Shown here: positions 19,181 to 28,054 of the stretch, one piece after another | How positions within the stretch are numbered: position 1 is the stretch's first letter | How the letters are laid out: every line of letters starts with the position of its first letter | From: Hyphomicrobiales bacterium | GTDB taxonomy: Bacteria > Pseudomonadota > Alphaproteobacteria > Rhizobiales > Beijerinckiaceae | Assembly (NCBI GenBank): GCA_019075865.1 | Contig: JAGXAN010000006.1 | Location: 124,001 to 188,000 of the forward strand | DNA length: 64,000 nucleotides | Reading direction: 5' to 3' | Notes under the pieces: generated by a model | The model's database searches: none | Told to the model about the DNA's origin: nothing | The model's input: only the letters and a program-made list of their open reading frames with translations | Translations under genes and position numbers: made by a program

Positions 19181-20452
19181 ATGAACGCCATCCTTCCGCC
19201 CAAGCAACCGGCCAACACCAATATTTGGTACTGCTTGGCAACGCTCTATGGCGAACAGCCCACCAATGGGCAAATTGACAACGAATTGGCCGAAAAAAAC
19301 ATGACGGCGTGGAACAAATTTGTAGAATATCGCAAATTAAAACGGGAATAAGACTCTGGAAAAATTCTAAGCCCAGCAGTTTGGAATTATAAACATGAGT
19401 CAGAATTTCAGACATTAACTGAACAAATTAAAACTCGAACTAACGATCAAAATCGAACAGTTCCTGATAGTTTTGATATTGTGATTTTTGCGGATTTAAA
19501 TTTCAAATCTCATATACATCTAAAAAATTTTAATTTTAACTATGTATCTTTTAGAAATTGTGAATTTTATATAGGATTTGATATAAGTGATACAAAAATT
19601 TATGGTAATATTTTATTTGATAAAGTTTTATTTAAAAATTTAAATTATATTATTTCATTTGAAAATTCAATACTAAATGAAGGAATAACAATAAAAAATA
19701 GTGAAATAAATAGTGCTATTTTTATAAATAAAACAAAAATTGATAATAATTTTATTATAGTTGACTCAATAATAATAAATGATATAATCGTAGATGAATC
19801 AGAAATATATGGTTGTATTGAATTTGAAAGATCAAAATTTTTAAAAATATGCACTTTTAACAATGCAAAATTGTTTAATAAAACAAAATTTGATAACGCC
19901 AATTTTGTCAATTTCGTCCCAGATTTTCGTGGTGCCTCATTACATGAAGCCACTGAATTTTACGGCACCAAATGGCCCTCACCGCCAGAGGACATCCAAT
20001 CCGCTCAATCGCAGGTTTCCGCTTATGAACATTTGCGTAAAGAAATGGATCGGCTCAAGCGAAACAATGATGAATTTATGTTTCTTCGCAAAGAGTTGCG
20101 CGCACGCAGAGTGCTGACCCAGAATTTATTGGTAAAATTCTTAGATATCTTATACGAATTTCTGAGCGATTACGGCAGCAGCATCGCCAAGCCCATGGCA
20201 TGGATGGGCGCGATTCTGGTGTTGGGCACCATAATTTTCTGCAAAGCGGGACTGAATTTTGGAACATCCCTATTGTTCTCCCTGAGCAACATGTTTCCAT
20301 TTTTGCCCATCGGCAAGGACTTCATCGACAAGAAGGAACTCTCACACCTATCTTCTCCCGCAGAAGCCTTCAGCATCGCGCAAATGGTAGCGGGGCCGAT
20401 CTTGCTGTTTTTGCTCATTCTGGCTGTACGAAACATGTTCAAGATCAGGTAG
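19181..20452 (+). pseudogene. Pentapeptide-repeat-like membrane protein interrupted by an in-frame TAA
   Basis: An N-terminal piece from ATG 19181 (TNIWYCLATLYGEQPTNG) ends at a TAA at 19349-19351. The same frame is then open without another stop to 20452. The downstream part has irregular pentapeptide-like repeats rich in N, I, F and K (about residues 100-250 of the restored product), then a KELRARR basic stretch and two C-terminal membrane segments (WMGAILVLGTIIFCKAGL; IAQMVAGPILLFLLILAV). Restored length is 423 codons. No in-frame ATG exists just after the TAA; GTG 19481 is the only clear restart. Bases 19480-19900 are extremely AT-rich compared with the neighbours. A recent nonsense mutation, a sequencing error or a restart are all possible. 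Confidence 0.65.
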
Positions 20453-20502
20453 TCACCCAACCGCCTGAACATGCCCTCTGTCGCCACAAAAAATCCAGCG
20501 TC

Positions 20503-21634
20503 CTAATCCACATCATCCACAACCGCCGTGGCGCCGCCGTTGATGCGATGCGCCAATGAGGCTTCAATGAAGCCGTCCAGATCGCCATCCAGCACTTCAT
20601 CGGGCGTTCCGGAGGTTTTGCCCGAGCGCAGATCCTTGACCATCTGATAGGGTTGCAGCACGTAACTGCGGATCTGGTGGCCCCAACCAATCTCGCTCTT
20701 GCTGGCCGCTTCCGCATTGGCCTTGGCCTCGCGTTTTTCCAGTTCCGCCTCGTAAAGACGGGCGCGCAGCATGTTCCATGCCGTGGCCCGGTTTTTGTGC
20801 TGCGAGCGTTCGGCCTGGCAGGAGACGACAATTCCGGTGGGAATATGGGTGATACGCACCGCCGAATCGGTGGTGTTAATGTGCTGGCCACCCGCCCCCG
20901 AGGCGCGATAAGTGTCGATACGGCAATCGCCCTCGTTCACATCCACATCGATCTTGTCATCAATGACCGGATAGACCCACACCGAGGCAAAGCTGGTATG
21001 GCGGCGCGCGTTGGAATCAAAGGGAGAAATGCGCACCAGCCGGTGCACCCCCGATTCGGTCTTGGCAAAGCCATGCGCATTATGGCCCTTGAGCAAGAGC
21101 GTGCCCGATTTGATGCCCGCCTCTTCACCGGCGGTCTCTTCGATGATTTCCACCTTGTATTTGCGCCGCTCACCCCAGCGCGCATACATGCGAAACAACA
21201 TACGGGCCCAGTCCTGGCTTTCCGTGCCGCCGGCCCCCGAATGAATTTCGATGTAAGTGTCATTGGCGTCGGCTTCGCCCGACAATAGCGCCTCAATCTG
21301 GCGCTGCGCCGCCTGCGCCCGCAAATTCTTCAAAGCGGCAACGCCCTCGGCTTCGGCCGCGGCATCGCCTTCCGCCTCGCCCAGTTCAATCAGGGTCGTC
21401 GCGTCATCCATCTCCGCCTCGAACCGCGTCAGCGATCCAATGCGATCTTCCAGATCGGTGCGCTCGCGCATCAATTTCTGCGCCGCTTCCGCATCATTCC
21501 ACAAACTGGGGTCTTCAACCCGCGCGTTTAGTTCGGCAAGCCGCCGTGTGGCCGTCTCAACGTCAAAGATGCCTCCTCAGCAGTCCCATGGACTGCTGAA
21601 TTTCATCGACAAGGGATTGGGCCTCGGCACGCAT
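20503..21634 (-). CDS. prfB: Peptide chain release factor 2, with programmed +1 frameshift
   Basis: RF2 terminates translation at UGA and UAA. The reading starts at ATG 21634 ([12 protein letters not shown]), reaches an in-frame TGA at 21563-21565 after 23 codons, and continues in the +1 frame ([18 protein letters not shown]) to 20503, giving about 376 residues. The peptidyl-tRNA hydrolysis motif [15 protein letters not shown] and the SHRIVCSQ-like region ([15 protein letters not shown]) are intact. The long second frame taken alone starts too late at MWNDAE. The gene is monocistronic as far as can be seen. Confidence 0.95.
21562..21577 (-). promoter_or_regulatory. prfB programmed frameshift site
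   Basis: On the minus strand the order is AGGAGG (21572-21577), three bases, then CTT TGA C (21562-21568). This is the classical RF2 autoregulatory element: an internal Shine-Dalgarno sequence pushes the ribosome +1 at CTT-TGA when RF2 is scarce. Confidence 0.96.
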
Positions 21635-21724
21635 GCTAACATTATCTCCAGCGACAGGTTCACCGCCTTGTAGGGCCATATCGCCGGCATGTAAACGCCC
21701 GCAATCGCGGCTGGCTGCCTGGGC

Positions 21725-22615
21725 CTAGGGCGCGACGCCGTCTGGCGCAGCAGCAACTATGTCGCCCGCATCGTCATATATCCGCCGCTCCTTGCCGAGC
21801 GCGGAATATTCGCGCCGCGATTTGAACACCGGAAACAGCATTTCAATATACCAGCGCTCCTTGCCGAACAATTGATCGTCGCGCAGGCCAACCTCGCGCG
21901 GATACTGGCGCGTGATATGAGCCGAGCCAAATAGCACATCCCAGAAAAACAACAGATTACCGAAGTTTCCCTTATAAAACCCGATGCCATCCTCATTGGT
22001 AAGGGCGTGATGCGCCCAATGGGTGGCTGGCGTCGAAATGGTGCGCTCCACCACCCACATCACCGGACGAAGCGCCTTGATTTTGTAAAGCGGCGCATCC
22101 CAGGGCACTGCACAATGCGCACCCATGATCACCGCCAGCTTCACCGTCACATAAACCAGATAGACCTGCCCCAGCCCCAGATACACCAGCACACCCGAAA
22201 TCCAGATGCCCGGCATCAGCACATAATAGAACAGATTATTGCGGTAGGTTATGCGGATCGACATATAATGGGCCGAATGATGCGCCCGGTGCAGCGGCCA
22301 CAAGAACGGCTTGTGCGAAATCCGGTGCCACCAATATTGCATCATGTCATCGCCCACCAGCAGCGCCGCCACCATGGCCCATAACGGCCAATGCGCCCAG
22401 GCATTGTGATAGTGCGGCGCTATCTTCTGGCCCAGCGCCCCGATTAGCGCAAAAATCACCGGCTGCGCGAGCGCCAAAAGGCCAATGAATGTGAGCAATT
22501 CCAGCTTGCTGTCATCGGGCGTGGCATGAAAATTCTGGTATCGCTCCGAGACATATTCGAGCAGGCCAAACCCGAATATGATGGCGAACAAGATTATATT
22601 TTGCCAATTGTTCAT
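21725..22615 (-). CDS. Sterol desaturase/fatty acid hydroxylase family protein
   Basis: Integral membrane di-iron oxygenase-like protein of 296 residues. The histidine boxes are present: HRISH (residues 97-101), HRAHHSAHY (109-117) and HWAHHALTNED near residue 200. Several hydrophobic segments flank them. The family hydroxylates or desaturates lipids; in bacteria substrates include carotenoids, fatty acids and hopanoid-related lipids, and none can be assigned here. The start ATG at 22615 is supported by a G-rich upstream sequence. It stands alone between prfB and a divergent binding-protein gene. Confidence 0.85.
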   Translation of the reverse strand: MNNWQNIILFAIIFGFGLLEYVSERYQNFHATPDDSKLELLTFIGLLALAQPVIFALIGALGQKIAPHYHNAWAHWPLWAMVAALLVGDDMMQYWWHRISHKPFLWPLHRAHHSAHYMSIRITYRNNLFYYVLMPGIWISGVLVYLGLGQVYLVYVTVKLAVIMGAHCAVPWDAPLYKIKALRPVMWVVERTISTPATHWAHHALTNEDGIGFYKGNFGNLLFFWDVLFGSAHITRQYPREVGLRDDQLFGKERWYIEMLFPVFKSRREYSALGKERRIYDDAGDIVAAAPDGVAP

Positions 22616-22794
22616 ATTGTCCCCCCGAATGCCCTTGGCACCTCGTCACGCCCCGCCTGCAAAATAACACATATTGTTCACATGTAAATAATCGCTTCAG
22701 ACGCAATTATCCGCATATTTTGTCATCCACTCCACTTCGACACTGGCCATCAGCCGATATTTGCGCATAATTGACGCTTTATGGAGGAAATATA

Positions 22795-23589
22795 ATGCGT
22801 ATTTCAACGATACATCGCGCGCTGGTTGCGGGGCTGGCTGGCCTCCTGGCTTTGCCTTTGGTGGCACCCGCCAAGGCACAAACCGCGACCCTTGACAGCA
22901 TTCGCAACAGCCACGTGCTACGTGTCGGCACCACCGGTGACTACAAACCATTCACCTTCCTCGATACCAAGACCGGCAATTATGAAGGTTTTGACATCGA
23001 CTTTGCCAAGGATCTGGCCGCCAAACTCGGCGTCAAGCTGGTTTTCGTCCAGACCAAATGGGCCGATCTGATGAAGGATTTTGCGGCCAACAAATTTGAC
23101 ATCGCGATGGGCGGCATTTCCGTTACCTTGCCGCGCCAGGCGCAGGGCTTTTTCTCGACGCCCTATCTTCGCGAAGGCAAGGCCGCCATTGCCCCTTGCG
23201 GCGAGGCGAAGAAATTTCCCGATCTGGCCGCGATTGACAAGCCTGGCGTGAAAGTCATCGTCAATCCCGGCGGCACCAATGAAAAATTCGACCACGACCA
23301 CCTCAAAGCCGCCGAAATCGTCCTCAACAAGGACAATCTCAGCATTTTTGACCAATTGGCGGCGGGCAAGGCCGATCTGATGATCACCGATGCCTCCGAA
23401 ACCCGCTACCAGCAGAAATTGCATGCGGGCACCCTATGCGCCATACATCCCGACAAACCGTTCGATTTCGCCGAAAAAGCCTATTGGCTGCCGCGCGACG
23501 AACCTTTGCGCCAATATGTCAACCAATGGCTGCACATCGACCAAAACGACGGGACATTTGCCACGATCTATGGCAAATGGCTGCAATAG
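22795..23589 (+). CDS. Periplasmic cyclohexadienyl dehydratase-like (PheC-type) protein
   Basis: A 264-residue exported protein (signal peptide to about residue 30, ending PAKAQT) with the type II periplasmic binding fold. The stretches VGTTGDYKPF, GFDIDFAKDLA, FDIAMGGISVTLPRQAQ, VIVNPGGTNEKF, DLMITDASETRYQQ and FAEKAYWLPRDEPLR match the PheC cyclohexadienyl dehydratases more closely than ordinary amino-acid binding proteins. PheC converts prephenate or arogenate to phenylpyruvate or phenylalanine in the periplasm. No permease or ATPase gene is adjacent, which also argues against a transport role. The ATG has a GGAGGA site six bases upstream. Confidence 0.8.
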   Translation: MRISTIHRALVAGLAGLLALPLVAPAKAQTATLDSIRNSHVLRVGTTGDYKPFTFLDTKTGNYEGFDIDFAKDLAAKLGVKLVFVQTKWADLMKDFAANKFDIAMGGISVTLPRQAQGFFSTPYLREGKAAIAPCGEAKKFPDLAAIDKPGVKVIVNPGGTNEKFDHDHLKAAEIVLNKDNLSIFDQLAAGKADLMITDASETRYQQKLHAGTLCAIHPDKPFDFAEKAYWLPRDEPLRQYVNQWLHIDQNDGTFATIYGKWLQ

Positions 23590-23652
23590 CGGCGTTCGGG
23601 GCGCGCCGCCACCGGCGCAGCCCGCCCCAAACCCTCAAAGACATTGCAAAGC

Positions 23653-24162
23653 ATGGTTCAGATCATCGACCCAACCGCCCATATCTCGAAGCTGGCTGAC
23701 CTTGAAGACAGCAGCCGGGGTAGCCGTCTCGAAATTGGGGACCATGTTTTCATTGACAGTTTTGTCAAAATCAAATTTGCCGGGGGCAGTGGCGATGTGG
23801 TCATCGGCCCCTGGTGCTATCTCAATTCCGGCACCACCATTTACTCCGGCCATGGCGTGCATCTTGGTGCCAATGTCTTGATCGCCGCCAATTGCACGCT
23901 GGCGGCCACCAACCACGCGATCCGTGATCCCGACACGCCGATCCGCCTGCAAAGATTCATGCCCAGTCGCGGCGGCATCATCATTGAAGACGACGTCTGG
24001 ATTGGGGCCAATAGCGTGCTGCTCGACGGCACGCACATACGGCGCGGCGCGGTGATTGGCGCGGGCTGCGTCATTCAGGGTGAAATCCCGGAATTGATGC
24101 GCGTCGTGGGCAATCCCCTGCGCCATCTGGGGCGGCGCGGTGCGCCCAAACCCGAAGCTTAA
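23653..24162 (+). CDS. Left-handed beta-helix (hexapeptide) acyltransferase-like protein
   Basis: A 169-residue protein with hexapeptide repeats across most of its length (VVIGPWCYLNSGTTIYSG, HLGANVLIAANCTLAATNHAI) and the RGGIIIEDDVWIGANSVLLD motif of the WbbJ/maltose-acetyltransferase group. The candidate catalytic histidine is in ATNHAI. It likely O-acetylates a sugar. It faces the convergent glycosyltransferase gene and may belong to the same surface-glycan function. ATG 23653 was chosen over TTG 23644. Confidence 0.85.
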   Translation: MVQIIDPTAHISKLADLEDSSRGSRLEIGDHVFIDSFVKIKFAGGSGDVVIGPWCYLNSGTTIYSGHGVHLGANVLIAANCTLAATNHAIRDPDTPIRLQRFMPSRGGIIIEDDVWIGANSVLLDGTHIRRGAVIGAGCVIQGEIPELMRVVGNPLRHLGRRGAPKPEA

Positions 24163-24173
24163 AGCCAGATTTT

Positions 24174-25505
24174 TCAGGCTTTGCCGCGCGTGGCCCTGTA
24201 AAAGTCCTGCACCTTTTGGCGAACCCGCTTGCGATGTGCAAGCGCTCGAATCCGGTGCCACAAATTTGATTTTTGCAACCCGAACTCGTCATCGAGAAAG
24301 CCAGCCAGCACGTGTGTTGCGCCCAGAATGTCATCGCCTTGTTGGCCGTCGGCGGCCTTTAGTGGCAAAATTGCAGCGGTTTTGGATTGCGCTTTCCAGT
24401 CATCCGAAAAAGTGTGGAGATTGGCATTGGCACCGGGCGCTGGCGGGGTATAGGCCGGCGCATCTTTGAAATGGCCCCGGATTTTGGCAAACACCGCCGC
24501 ATCAAAATCAAACATCGGCCGGGCGCTGACAAATGCCTCCAGCTGCCCGGGATTCTTGCGCACTTCCTTGATCATGGCATCCGTCCATCGATCAAAATCG
24601 GGGGTCGCACCATTCAGCAAGCCTTGGCTATGCGCCAGCATCAGTGAGACATAATCGTGATATTTGAGCGTACGAATGGCCTTTTGGTGTGGAACGGTGC
24701 ATTCAGCATCCGTCATCGCTTCCTTCAGCCACTTTTCCCCCGGCGTATTGTCCCCCGCTTGCGATTTCTTTTCGGCGTACCACGACGACCCGGAGGAACT
24801 GCCCGAAAGTCCGTAAATGGCGACGGGGTGGGTCACCTCAATGTAAGTGCCGCTCAAACGCGCATCGGAGATGAAAGGCAACACATTGTGCACGTAAACA
24901 TCAGGAATGTGATATTTGAAGAATGTTCCCCCCGATCGCGCGCGCATGACTTCATAAAGCGTGCGCGATATCAGCCCGTGATAGACCAGAATGGACTCCC
25001 ACGAACCCGGCATTTTGGCTTTGACGATCTTGCGCGCCAAGTCTTTCGTGGCCTTGCGCGCCCAGCCGCCGTGCATCTTGCGGTAGCTCAATTGAAAAAA
25101 GCCGACATTTTTGGCGCTGAGATTGGGCCAGATATAGGTTAGCGCGGGCCAGCGCACCGCATCCGGCTTTTGCGCCCGCAGCAAAGTGCTGAGCCATGCA
25201 AAACGCCCCAGACAGAAGCCGTCATCATCGCCAATGATACCCAGATAATCACCGCTCGCCGCCGCCAGTCCCGCCTCAAAATTCGCCCGCTGGCTGAGCC
25301 TTGCATCCGAGCGCTTATAAACAATCCGGGGATCAAGCCTCGCCGCTTCCTCGATGATCTGACGGGTATCGGGCGCACTGGCATTGTCCTGCACCAAAAT
25401 TTCAACATCTTCGCACGCCTGCAAGCGCAACGCCGCCAGACACAGCCGCAGCGTGTCCGGGCGGTCACGCGTCGGTATGACAATTGAAATCAGGGGACGG
25501 GTCAT
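24174..25505 (-). CDS. Family 2 glycosyltransferase
   Basis: GT-A-fold transferase of 443 residues. The N-terminus has the GT2 start ISIVIPTRDRPDTLRLCLAAL, a QDNASAPDTRQII segment, and the metal-binding motif in GIIGDDDGFCLGRFAW near residue 95. The C-terminal half is variable and probably decides the acceptor. No transmembrane segment is evident. It is the last gene of a minus-strand group with two methyltransferase-fold genes and an epimerase, 19 bases after the TylF-type gene. Donor and acceptor are unknown. Confidence 0.85.
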   Translation of the reverse strand: MTRPLISIVIPTRDRPDTLRLCLAALRLQACEDVEILVQDNASAPDTRQIIEEAARLDPRIVYKRSDARLSQRANFEAGLAAASGDYLGIIGDDDGFCLGRFAWLSTLLRAQKPDAVRWPALTYIWPNLSAKNVGFFQLSYRKMHGGWARKATKDLARKIVKAKMPGSWESILVYHGLISRTLYEVMRARSGGTFFKYHIPDVYVHNVLPFISDARLSGTYIEVTHPVAIYGLSGSSSGSSWYAEKKSQAGDNTPGEKWLKEAMTDAECTVPHQKAIRTLKYHDYVSLMLAHSQGLLNGATPDFDRWTDAMIKEVRKNPGQLEAFVSARPMFDFDAAVFAKIRGHFKDAPAYTPPAPGANANLHTFSDDWKAQSKTAAILPLKAADGQQGDDILGATHVLAGFLDDEFGLQKSNLWHRIRALAHRKRVRQKVQDFYRATRGKA

Positions 25506-25524
25506 GATCGCAATCCCAATCCCG

Positions 25525-26280
25525 TCAGCGAATCAGCAATCCCTGCCCGGTCGGCAAGGTGGCAACCATACGGTTCTGGCTGCGCGCGAAAGCATCCCAC
25601 ATGGCCTTTTGCGGCCCAAGTCCGGCAAAGGCATAATCATCGATCAGCACAATCGCGGATGGCGTCAGCCGCGGCCACAGCGCCTCAATCACACCTTTTT
25701 CCGCCACCGAATTATTCAAATCCACCGACAGATAAGCGATCTTGCCCAAGGGCGCATCCGCCAAGGATTGCGGCAACATGCCCTTGACCAGCTTGGCATT
25801 TGGGTAGGGCTTGAAATTCTCGGTCGCGATCGCGAAACAATCAAAATAGTGGCTGTTGATCTCCTGCGCGTGCTCCAATTCGGAACCGCTCAGGTCTTGC
25901 AACGGAATTCCCGCATAAGTATCGAACAGATAGAGATTTTTGTCGATTTTATTGAAATCGAGATAATGGCAGATCGTCATCGAAAACAGGCCGGTATTCA
26001 CGCCGCATTCGACAAAATCACCCTCCAGATTCAACCCGTGCGAGGCTGCCCAGCACGCCATATGCGCCCGCCAGCGCACATCGGGGGTGCCCCCCGGCCA
26101 GGAGCCATCATTGCCCCTGGAGGTAAACTCCCATGCCGCCACAAATTTGGGATCCTTGAGAAAATCCAGCGATTTCCCCAATACCCCGACGCCATCGCCA
26201 ATATAGTCGAACTTGGGCTGCCCGCGGTTTTTCTGGGGCAGAATTCCCTTTTGCCGCAAAAATCGGCTCAATGCGGACAT
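25525..26280 (-). CDS. TylF/macrocin O-methyltransferase family protein
   Basis: SAM-dependent methyltransferase-fold protein of about 251 residues. The SAM-binding glycine-rich region is GDFVECGVNTGLFSMTI near residue 90, followed by YLFDTYAGIP and the acidic metal-type motifs IAYLSVDLNNSV and IVLIDDYAFAG, as in TylF enzymes that methylate sugar hydroxyls. The start at 26280 gives MSALSRFLRQKG; an ATG at 26292 is equally possible. In glycan clusters such enzymes cap or decorate sugars. Confidence 0.82.
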   Translation of the reverse strand: MSALSRFLRQKGILPQKNRGQPKFDYIGDGVGVLGKSLDFLKDPKFVAAWEFTSRGNDGSWPGGTPDVRWRAHMACWAASHGLNLEGDFVECGVNTGLFSMTICHYLDFNKIDKNLYLFDTYAGIPLQDLSGSELEHAQEINSHYFDCFAIATENFKPYPNAKLVKGMLPQSLADAPLGKIAYLSVDLNNSVAEKGVIEALWPRLTPSAIVLIDDYAFAGLGPQKAMWDAFARSQNRMVATLPTGQGLLIR

Positions 26281-26340
26281 TACACATCCCATCGCGGTTG
26301 AATGAAAGCGGTGACAGCCAGGCCATCACCGCACATTTGT

Positions 26341-27108
26341 CTAGCGCACCCGCTTCACAAAGGCGCTCGGCCAATAAGTGACGCGCTCGCGCACTGCACC
26401 TTCGTTGAAATCCCAGACCGGTTCCTCAATGATGAAATCCGGGTTTTCGGCCACGAAAGTCAATGCCGCCTGCTTTGGATTGCTGGTGGTCCAATCCGGC
26501 TTGGTGCGCGGCCCGCCAGCAACGATTTCCATAATACCGTCCGCCGCCACAATGTAGCAGCCTGGCGTTACCATAGTGCCATAGGCACGAAGCTCGGCCA
26601 GCACATGCGGCTTGGTATGGTTGGAATCCAGCATCACCATCACCCGCTCGCCCGGCTTCAGCAAGGAGCGCACATGCTCCACCGTTTCGGGGGCAATGGA
26701 CGAACCATCGACCAGCGTGATCAGATCGCGCAACGGATGCGCGTCAATTGCGGCGCGGTTGTGCGCACGCAGATCAAGCTCGATGCCAATCACCCGGCCC
26801 TTGCCCATGGCCTTGAAAATCGAGGCATAGAAAACCAGGCTGCCGCCATGGGCGACGCCGGTTTCGATGATAACATCCACCTTGTCGCGCCACAGCACTT
26901 CCTGAATGCGGATCATGTCTTCCGGCAATTGGATGATCGGGCGACCAAACCAGGAAAAGGCATAAATATATTTTACATCCCACGAAGCGCGCAGCCAGGC
27001 CCGCGACATGATCTCGAACCCTTCGGCCGATTCCAGCGGATGCGTGACGCTTGTGCCGTCTTTTTCCTGCGTAACCGTTGCGGCGGTTTCGTCGTAAATC
27101 ACCTTCAT
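26341..27108 (-). CDS. CmcI-type (cephalosporin hydroxylase family) protein
   Basis: A 255-residue Rossmann-fold protein with the family features DVIIETGVAHGGSLVFYASI, VIGIELDLRAHNRAAID and MVMLDSNHTKPHVLAEL. Although named after cephalosporin biosynthesis, most homologues lie in surface-polysaccharide clusters and are probably SAM-dependent methyltransferases of sugars. The start overlaps the epimerase stop by four bases (ATGA), so the two are translated together. Confidence 0.84.
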   Translation of the reverse strand: MKVIYDETAATVTQEKDGTSVTHPLESAEGFEIMSRAWLRASWDVKYIYAFSWFGRPIIQLPEDMIRIQEVLWRDKVDVIIETGVAHGGSLVFYASIFKAMGKGRVIGIELDLRAHNRAAIDAHPLRDLITLVDGSSIAPETVEHVRSLLKPGERVMVMLDSNHTKPHVLAELRAYGTMVTPGCYIVAADGIMEIVAGGPRTKPDWTTSNPKQAALTFVAENPDFIIEEPVWDFNEGAVRERVTYWPSAFVKRVR

Positions 27109-27947
27109 GCTTCAAGCTCCTTTTGTATATCTCTGTAAACATGCGGCAAAGCCATTGGCAAGCTCTTTGGCACGATGGAAAATTCGCCGCGGGCACGGCT
27201 GGTATCGATCAAAGGGAAAGAAATGTCGGGCGCATCGGGCAAAAACCGCACATCAACGCCAAGCCCGCGCAAAATTTCCGCCAATTCGCCATTGGTGGCA
27301 TTGATGCCGGATGCGACATTGTAAAAGCCATGCGCGCCGCCTTCGCTGATCGCGGCCAGCAGCGCCACTGCATCATCGACATGGATATAGTCTTTCGCGC
27401 TTTGCGGGGCACTGCGCAATAGCACTTTGCCAGTGCTGGCGGCCTCGCGCATCACATCGGTGAGAAAAAGCTCGGAGTGATCACTGGCACCATAGACATT
27501 GGCAAGCCGCGCTACCCGCACCTTGGGGTTGTCCAAAGCCGCACACAGCGCCTCACCCGCCAGCTTGGTTGCATTATAGACGTCATCGGGCCGCGTCGGA
27601 CGCAGCAGCAAGGCCGTGTCCTCGCGGGTGGACGGAGCGTCGCGATAGACCCTTGTCGAAGACAGGTAAAGCAACGACGCATACGTATATCGCGACAGCA
27701 CCTCGTGCAGGTGCACCACTTGCGTTTGCGCCGTCTGCAACGGGTATCGCCGGAAAGATGCCGTCATGCCGATGGCATAAATCACCTCGCCCAAAGCTTC
27801 GCCGTCCTTTGGCCAATTGTCGCGGGTGATAACCCGCACATCGCGCCCCAAACGCTGGTAATGGGCAACCAGACGCCCCCCGACAAACCCTTTGCCACCA
27901 AAAATCGTAATCTGCGTCAAAACACGCTTCCCCTGTTTTGCGCTCAT
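27105..27947 (-). CDS. NAD-dependent epimerase/dehydratase family protein
   Basis: Extended SDR of 280 residues. The nucleotide-binding motif is IFGGKGFVGGRLVAHY near residue 15 (GxxGxxG), and the catalytic region has YLSSTRVYRD with a downstream YNATKLAGE (Y-x3-K). It probably modifies a nucleotide-sugar, but shorter members of the family also act on other substrates. It is the first gene of the minus-strand glycan group and is divergent from nadE, with a 107-base shared upstream region. Confidence 0.85.
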   Translation of the reverse strand: MSAKQGKRVLTQITIFGGKGFVGGRLVAHYQRLGRDVRVITRDNWPKDGEALGEVIYAIGMTASFRRYPLQTAQTQVVHLHEVLSRYTYASLLYLSSTRVYRDAPSTREDTALLLRPTRPDDVYNATKLAGEALCAALDNPKVRVARLANVYGASDHSELFLTDVMREAASTGKVLLRSAPQSAKDYIHVDDAVALLAAISEGGAHGFYNVASGINATNGELAEILRGLGVDVRFLPDAPDISFPLIDTSRARGEFSIVPKSLPMALPHVYRDIQKELEA

Positions 27948-28054
27948 GCGCAGGCTCTGGCTCTATGCCATTCCATGCCAAGCGTAAAGCCACAAGCCAC
28001 CCCCAACACGCGCAGCATATTGCCCCAAAGCGCGCGGCAGGTTAAAGCGGATAT

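Noticed and set aside
19394-19400. ATG just after the TAA in the interrupted gene, as a possible restart
   Set aside because: It is not in the frame of the downstream repeats.
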